From Opitutaceae bacterium (GTDB taxonomy: Bacteria; Verrucomicrobiota; Verrucomicrobiia; Opitutales; Opitutaceae), in contig SXSC01000412.1 of the NCBI GenBank assembly GCA_005792355.1, positions 1-37,766 on the forward strand: DNA of 37,766 bases, read 5' to 3'. Below are positions 33,805 to 37,766 of this stretch, piece after piece. The notes below the pieces were generated by a model, which worked only from the letters and a program-made list of their open reading frames with translations, ran no database searches and was not told where the DNA came from. A program made the position numbers and the translations under genes. How positions within the stretch are numbered: position 1 is the stretch's first letter; every line of letters starts with the position of its first letter.

Positions 33805-34944
33805 ATGACCCGTTACGAAGCCTTCATCGGAAAAGACTGGCGCGACTCCGGCATGACCCCGCTTATGGTCGCCCGCATCCGGTCCGAGGGGCGCGCGGAA
33901 GTCGCTTTTTTCCTCCTCGACCTCTGGTGCCTCGGAGTGAAGGACGCCTTTCTTGCCGACGTCGCCACGGAATCGGAGTTTCGCGAAATCGTCGCGGAGC
34001 GCCTGCCCGAGGAATATCGGGAACGCTTTCATCCCTCGTGCGCCAAGAAAATGATCGAGGGTGCCATCGCCTACGCGGAGTCGTTCGGCTTCGCCCCGCA
34101 CCGCGACTCTCGCAAGGCACGCCGCGTGCTTGGGGGACTGGACGCGAGCGACTGTCCCGAGACGTTCACGTTTGGGCAGAAGGGAAAACCCCACTATGTC
34201 GCAGGCCCCGACGACACCCCCGAGCGCATCGACCGCGTGCTCGCGATGCTGGAGGCGCGCTGCGGCAAGGATGGATTTCATTATACGGTCGCGGTCGACA
34301 ACGCGAACAGCGACGCCGACGTGGCCGGCGAGGAAATCGACGCGGAAGACGCCCGTGGTTCGCTCGTGATGTTTTTCGATGACGAACCCGAATCCGCTCC
34401 AACATTTTTCGAGCTCAGCGGCATGATCACCGCGTTGCAGATCTGCCCGACCGTCGTGTCGCCCACGCAACTCATGGAAAATTTTTGGGGCCCGGCTGGG
34501 CGGCGGTGGCGGGATGGCGAAGACTTGAACGATTTTGTGGACGATCTCCACGTTTACTGGAACTACCTCGCCAGCATCGTCGCCGAGTGCGCCGCAGCTC
34601 CGGAGCCCGATGCGGAGTCGGACCCCATCGACCTGTTTGAGGAGGATTTTGAAAACCCCAATGACGTGAAGGAAGGCATCAATTTGTGGGCGCGCGGTTT
34701 TATGCGCGCCACCCGGGAATGGCCCGAGGCGTGGAGTGCCGCGCTGCAGCGAGCCGATCTCGCACCGCACTGGGGGTTGGTGAAAGCCTGGAGCGAGCCC
34801 GGGAAACTCGCCAGCATCGCCGCCATCGCCATGTACCGCCCACCCGACCCGGCGGCGGATCGCTCCCGACATCTCCAGCTCGCCGTCATCGCCCTGAGCC
34901 GCGCACTGCGCCCGGGCTCATCCGCGGACGACACCGACGGGTGA
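33805..34944 (+). CDS. YecA/UPF0149-like protein with N-terminal extra domain
   Basis: 379 residues from the ATG at 33805. The N-terminal third has the pattern VARIRSEGRAEVAFFLLDLWCLGVKDAFL, seen in a family of uncharacterised proteins that begin with a short substrate-like list of positions. The C-terminal part (about 215-310) matches UPF0149/YecA: SPTQLMENFWG, LNDFVDDLHVYWNYLAS, an acidic run and INLWARGFMRAT. Between them is an acidic spacer. No signal peptide or membrane segment, so cytoplasmic. YecA-type proteins in other bacteria often carry a SEC-C metal motif at the end; none is present here. It is 120 bp downstream of DUF1643, with no gene between, and is followed by a strong terminator. 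Function unknown. Confidence 0.75.
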   Translation: MTRYEAFIGKDWRDSGMTPLMVARIRSEGRAEVAFFLLDLWCLGVKDAFLADVATESEFREIVAERLPEEYRERFHPSCAKKMIEGAIAYAESFGFAPHRDSRKARRVLGGLDASDCPETFTFGQKGKPHYVAGPDDTPERIDRVLAMLEARCGKDGFHYTVAVDNANSDADVAGEEIDAEDARGSLVMFFDDEPESAPTFFELSGMITALQICPTVVSPTQLMENFWGPAGRRWRDGEDLNDFVDDLHVYWNYLASIVAECAAAPEPDAESDPIDLFEEDFENPNDVKEGINLWARGFMRATREWPEAWSAALQRADLAPHWGLVKAWSEPGKLASIAAIAMYRPPDPAADRSRHLQLAVIALSRALRPGSSADDTDG

Positions 34945-34976
34945 ACGGAGACTGGGATTACGCTATTGGGCTTGAT

Positions 34977-35048
34977 GGAGGCGGGGTGCCCCACCCCGCT
35001 TTTTCGGTTTCGCGGCGCATGCCTCGCGGGGTGAGGCACCCCGCCTCC
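34977..35048. repeat. Two-hairpin inverted repeat (REP/BIME-like)
   Basis: Arms of 23 bp at 34977-34999 and 35026-35048 are inverted copies with a single mismatch. Each contains a perfect 8-bp hairpin, GCGGGGTG-CCC-CACCCCGC (34981-34999) and GCGGGGTG-AGG-CACCCCGC (35026-35044). The layout, two hairpins in opposite orientation, is the same as in the unrelated sequence at 19821-19900. It sits between convergent genes. A degenerate copy is at 28531-28599. Confidence 0.8.
34981..35004 (+). terminator. Rho-independent terminator of the YecA-like gene
   Basis: The first hairpin of the repeat, 8-bp GC stem with a 3-nt loop, is followed directly by TTTTT (35000-35004), 36 bp after the stop at 34944. 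This is a textbook intrinsic terminator on the plus strand. The second hairpin lacks a T run on the minus strand. Confidence 0.8.
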
Positions 35049-35147
35049 AAGACTTCCATTCTGCGCTGCGGAGCGACTCAGAACCTAACCGGGAAATGCT
35101 CGTCTGGAAAATTCGCCTGCGGCCCTGAGTCGCGTTGAAAATGCAGG

Positions 35148-36356
35148 CTAGTCGGACCCGCGCTTCAAGATCACGCGCAGTTCCGCGATGAGCGCGTCGC
35201 ACCCACTGCCGAGGTCTTCCATTTCGCGGCGCACGGGGGCGAGCCACGCCGGGTCGACGAGATTTTCCTCGGCACAGGCGGCGGCGGCAGCGAGCGCGTC
35301 GTCGAGGTAGCCGCGGGCCCGCTTCAGGCGGACGATGGTATGGCCGCAAAAATCCACCTCCGGCGGCCACGTCTGGCCGTTCAACGAGCCGGCAAATTTC
35401 GCCGACGCACTCATGACCGAATTCATCACCTCCACCACCGGGTGCTCGGCACTCGCCGACTCGGGAATCCAGCCGCGCTCCTCCGGTTCGCTCATCAGCC
35501 GCAGGCTGAGGGCATAAGCGCGCACCGCCAGCGGATGCCGGATCTTCATTTCGGCTTCGATTTCCGGATCGGGATTGGCGAGCGCCTCGGCCCCCGCCCG
35601 ATTCACTTCCTCGATCCATTCGGCACGCTCCGCCTCCTGCTCGGGCGTGAGCGGTTGGTCGCCGCGTTCACCCGCGCGCCGCTCAAGTTCTTCCTTCAGG
35701 ATCTTTTCGTAGTCCGCATCGGGCCCCTCGCGATCGAGTCGCGCCTGGATGCGATCCGCGAGCCGATCGCTGTCCGCCTGCACCTTTTCCGCCTCAGCCT
35801 CGGATTGCGGTTTGGGCTCGTCCGGGGTTGCGGGGTCGGCGGCGTCGGTCGCCTCGGCCAAGTCTCGCATGAAACGCTGCATCGCCTCCGCGTTGGCGCG
35901 GCGCTGCTCCACCTCTCCGGCCTCGGACATTTCCCACGCGATGTCCGGCCCGATCGTCAGCTGATACGACGCCGACTCGATGAGCACGCGACCGTTGGTG
36001 GGACTGAACCACTCGAAGTAGAGGCTGTTGCCCCAATGCCACGGGAACGGTTTCCCCGCTTCGTAATACTCACCGATCTGATCGAGCGGAATCTCCGGCA
36101 CCTTCACCTTGCGCGACGCCGTGCAGTCGCCGATGACGCCGCTCTGCCGCGCCGCCAGCCTTTGTAATTCGCCCGGCTTTGGCTCCGGGTTGACGAATTC
36201 CAGCCGCCGGCCGGCGAGATCGCGCCACGCATTGCCCGCGAAATCGAACCCGACGGGTTCGGGGCGCCCGACGAACCAGATCCGGCCGGTCACGCGCCCG
36301 CGCGTGCGATTGTCGATTTCCCCGCGAATTACGTGTTCATCGATGCGCCATGCCAT
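35148..36356 (-). CDS. Uncharacterised cytoplasmic protein
   Basis: 402 residues from the ATG at 36354-36356 (MAWRIDEHVIRGEIDNRTRG); the frame is open for 12 more codons upstream but this start matches the start of the folded part. I do not recognise a named family. The N-terminal 150 residues are beta-rich (GRIWFVGRPEPVGFDFAGN, PWHWGNSLYFEWFSPTNG). Residues about 180-270 are very charged and probably helical or coiled coil (EAEKVQADSDRLADRIQ, KILKEELERRAGERG), and the end is helical (YLDDALAAAAACAEENLVDP). No signal peptide or membrane segment. Convergent with the YecA-like gene and transcribed in the same direction as the gene at 36578, 221 bp away, so the two may form a loose unit. Confidence 0.7.
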   Translation of the reverse strand: MAWRIDEHVIRGEIDNRTRGRVTGRIWFVGRPEPVGFDFAGNAWRDLAGRRLEFVNPEPKPGELQRLAARQSGVIGDCTASRKVKVPEIPLDQIGEYYEAGKPFPWHWGNSLYFEWFSPTNGRVLIESASYQLTIGPDIAWEMSEAGEVEQRRANAEAMQRFMRDLAEATDAADPATPDEPKPQSEAEAEKVQADSDRLADRIQARLDREGPDADYEKILKEELERRAGERGDQPLTPEQEAERAEWIEEVNRAGAEALANPDPEIEAEMKIRHPLAVRAYALSLRLMSEPEERGWIPESASAEHPVVEVMNSVMSASAKFAGSLNGQTWPPEVDFCGHTIVRLKRARGYLDDALAAAAACAEENLVDPAWLAPVRREMEDLGSGCDALIAELRVILKRGSD

Positions 36357-36577
36357 GGGAAGAAGCGTGGGTTTGACCCACCCCAACCTCAAGCCGCCGT
36401 TTCGATTCCATCGACCGCTTCCCGTTGGCGGCAGCGGTCAAGCGCCGGAGAGCGAACCGGAAATTATTTCCCGCCGGTGGCCGGCGGGCTCAGGAATTCG
36501 CCGTCGCGGCCGGCCCCGCCTGCCGATGGTGCCAAGCGCCATCACCCGTTTCCGAACCAAACCCGGCAAATTCCCCG

Positions 36578-37432
36578 TTAGTCGAAGCCCGGCCGCCGGA
36601 AGGCTCGGGCGGCGGGGAACTCGCGTTCGACCGCGCGGCGCAGGCGCTCCAGGCGCACCAATAGATCGAGAATCGCGTCGGCGTGGCCGGGGAGATGCGC
36701 CCGCAGCCGCGCCCACGCGCCAATCGAACGGTCGATCGCCACCAGCGCAATCTTCGCGGACCCATCGGCATCGCTGGGGAACCCATCGCCACCGTCGCGC
36801 ACGATCTCGACCCGCGAGGCAACGGCGCGCTGCAGTTTCGCATCGATGAAAAATAAATACCACTGCACCACGTCGAGCCCGTCGCCAAGGTCCGCGGCGA
36901 CCTCTGCCGGGTGGCCCGCGCCCAGCTGCGCCTGGGTCTGCAGCGCCGCCGCCGTGTCGGAAAGTTCGGGTCGCAAATGCTCCAGCAGCGTCCTCGCCGA
37001 CTTCCAATAGGCCGTGGCCGCATGGTGCAGCGCACTGCCCTGCCGCGCCGCGAGGAGCCGCCGTTCCCGCTCCTCCCTTTCCGCCGCGATCAGCGCGCCG
37101 GCGGAATCGAGGTCGATGCCCTGCTTGCGCGCCTCGCGCTCCACCAAACGCTGCGCGAGCGCAAAGCTGCGTGCAATGTCATCCCAGAACGACTGGACTC
37201 CGGCGCCGCCCTCCTTGCCCTCCGCCCCGCGATGGCGGGCCGTCGCCCGGTCCATTCGAAACGAGAGGCAGCGCGCCGTCAGTGCGCATCGTTCGCACCA
37301 GCGATCGCAATAATTATAGACGCCAGAAATCAGCGTCGGATCGGCGGCCAGATGATCGAGTGTGTCGGCATCCCGATCGATCTCGGCCTCGGACGGTGCG
37401 GGAGGGCGCGACGATTTGCGTTTCGGCGGCAT
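36578..37432 (-). CDS. Uncharacterised protein with N-terminal four-Cys cluster
   Basis: 284 residues from the ATG at 37430-37432 (MPPKRKSSRPP); an upstream ATG at 37486 is possible but gives a non-conserved-looking leader. A short cluster, YCDRWCERCALTARC, places Cys at 42, 46, 49 and 55 (C-x3-C-x2-C-x5-C), suitable for a zinc ion or an iron-sulfur cluster. The rest is alpha-helical with repeated Ala/Leu/Arg patterns and no other cysteine pairs. No signal peptide. I know of no function. Same strand as the gene at 35148 and upstream of it. The 5' side faces the structured region at 37518-37698. Confidence 0.7.
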   Translation of the reverse strand: MPPKRKSSRPPAPSEAEIDRDADTLDHLAADPTLISGVYNYCDRWCERCALTARCLSFRMDRATARHRGAEGKEGGAGVQSFWDDIARSFALAQRLVEREARKQGIDLDSAGALIAAEREERERRLLAARQGSALHHAATAYWKSARTLLEHLRPELSDTAAALQTQAQLGAGHPAEVAADLGDGLDVVQWYLFFIDAKLQRAVASRVEIVRDGGDGFPSDADGSAKIALVAIDRSIGAWARLRAHLPGHADAILDLLVRLERLRRAVEREFPAARAFRRPGFD

Positions 37433-37517
37433 GGGAAGGAATGATGAGCGCGGCGCCACGTTGTTGACCGGCTCGGCCCGCCGCAATCAAAACGACGCGA
37501 GGGCGGTGTCAACGGGT

Positions 37518-37662
37518 GCAATCGTTGATTGCCAGCGTCCGGTCCAATGGAGCGCGAGTGGCCCACCCGCCAGCCCGGACATTTCATACTCTGCTCGCGA
37601 GCGGAGTCACACGGTGTTCGAGATTTTCTTCTGCGTTCGCGGTCCTCAGGGTTGTCCGGGCT
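37518..37662 (+). ncRNA. Candidate structured RNA / leader region (unproven)
   Basis: Several stem-loops are packed in 145 bp without a gene: GCAATC-GTT-GATTGC at 37518-37532; CTCTGCTC-GC-GAGCGGAG at 37589-37606 (one T-G wobble); and a perfect 10-bp pair AGCCCGGACA at 37572-37581 with TGTCCGGGCT at 37653-37662, which closes a 91-nt domain around the second hairpin. A terminator-like hairpin follows at once. No tRNA, tmRNA, 6S or known riboswitch pattern fits. It may be a small RNA, an attenuator for the frame starting at 37700, or mobile-element end structure. Confidence 0.35.
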
Positions 37663-37698
37663 AAGTTCAAAACCGCCTGGCGGTTTTGTTTTAGCCCG
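37657..37698 (+). terminator. Long palindrome with terminator-like hairpin
   Basis: The inner part is CAAAACCGCC-T-GGCGGTTTTG (37668-37688) followed by TTTT, which is a good intrinsic terminator on the plus strand. The flanks pair as well (CGGGCTAA at 37657-37664 with TTAGCCCG at 37691-37698), giving an 18-bp stem with one small internal loop. The outer left segment is the same one that can pair upstream with 37572-37581, so the two folds exclude each other. No plus-strand gene precedes it within the window. Confidence 0.6.
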
Positions 37699-37699
37699 C

Positions 37700-37766
37700 A
37701 TGAACTCCAGAGATTCAAGCTCACGCCGCCCGAAACTCGTCAAGCGCGGGGAGAATTCCGCGGAAA
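37700..37766 (+). CDS. Possible start of a gene running off the right edge
   Basis: An ATG at 37700 opens a frame (MNSRDSSSRRPKLVKRGENS) that is not closed at the window end. It begins two bases after the long palindrome. There is no obvious ribosome site, and another plus frame is also open over this stretch, so the start and even the frame are uncertain. Too short to assign. Confidence 0.2.
   Translation, partial: MNSRDSSSRRPKLVKRGENSAE

Noticed and set aside
19821-35048. CRISPR array
   Set aside because: The palindromic elements are far apart, differ in sequence and have no regular spacers. No cas genes are present.
36578-37432. Radical SAM signature, because the protein contains C-x3-C-x2-C
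   Set aside because: No following barrel motifs, and a fourth Cys nearby. The rest is helical, so a zinc or other metal site is more likely.
37560-37662. tRNA or tmRNA gene
   Set aside because: There is a closing stem, but no T-loop GTTCRA in context, no CCA end and no proper anticodon arm.
37657-37698. Integron attC site
   Set aside because: The palindrome lacks the GTTRRRY/RYYYAAC boxes in the right places and has a T run typical of a terminator.
37330-37743. Minus-strand open frame of 137 codons across the right-edge palindrome
   Set aside because: It runs through stem-loops and overlaps the start of the four-Cys gene in another frame, with no domain.

Overview
The window looks like a chromosomal segment of a verrucomicrobial bacterium, most likely family Opitutaceae. 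The reasons are high GC, many exported proteins, and gene families typical of the Planctomycetes-Verrucomicrobia group: DUF1552 and DUF1592 proteins, a ThuA-like protein, an odd SGNH hydrolase, a PVC-type membrane-bound dehydrogenase with a c-type haem, and a formylglycine sulfatase. There are also five TonB-dependent receptors (TBDRs) and no SusD partner. The assignment is by family recognition; no rRNA or tRNA was seen.

Layout. 1-3925: an edge scrap, a FecR-type anti-sigma gene that has lost its 5' part, and a TBDR with an STN domain. 4336-9930: a complete ECF sigma factor / FecR / STN-TBDR signalling set. 9931-10502: a decayed gene. 10503-14134: a translationally coupled DUF1552-DUF1592 pair. 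14165-14233: the orphan last 22 codons of a lost TBDR. 14268-21860: ThuA, SGNH hydrolase, PVC dehydrogenase and sulfatase, the first two overlapping by 4 bp. 22133-31541: three more TBDRs, the first two being tandem paralogues. 31977-34944: a Fic protein with a palindromic operator, a DUF1643 protein and a YecA/UPF0149-like protein. 35148-37432: two uncharacterised genes on the minus strand. 37518-37698: dense stem-loops with alternative pairings, next to a reading frame that leaves the window.

How the parts may work together (inference). The TBDRs would import a bulky ligand such as a glycan or its oligomers. The exported sulfatase, SGNH hydrolase, ThuA protein, PVC dehydrogenase and DUF1592 cytochrome would desulfate, de-esterify and oxidise it in the periplasm or at the surface, with electrons leaving through at least three CxxCH haem sites. 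The two FecR genes and one ECF sigma factor would give substrate-sensing control. No glycoside hydrolase is intact here, so the substrate is unknown.

Intergenic spaces carry several palindromic elements built from two hairpins (19821-19900, 28531-28599, 34977-35048), which look like a REP/BIME-type dispersed repeat population. The best candidates for new biology are the exported oxidase/esterase/sulfatase module with its lost receptor, the calcium-loop insertion in the 1319-residue TBDR, the Fic gene with its operator, and the structured region near the right edge.
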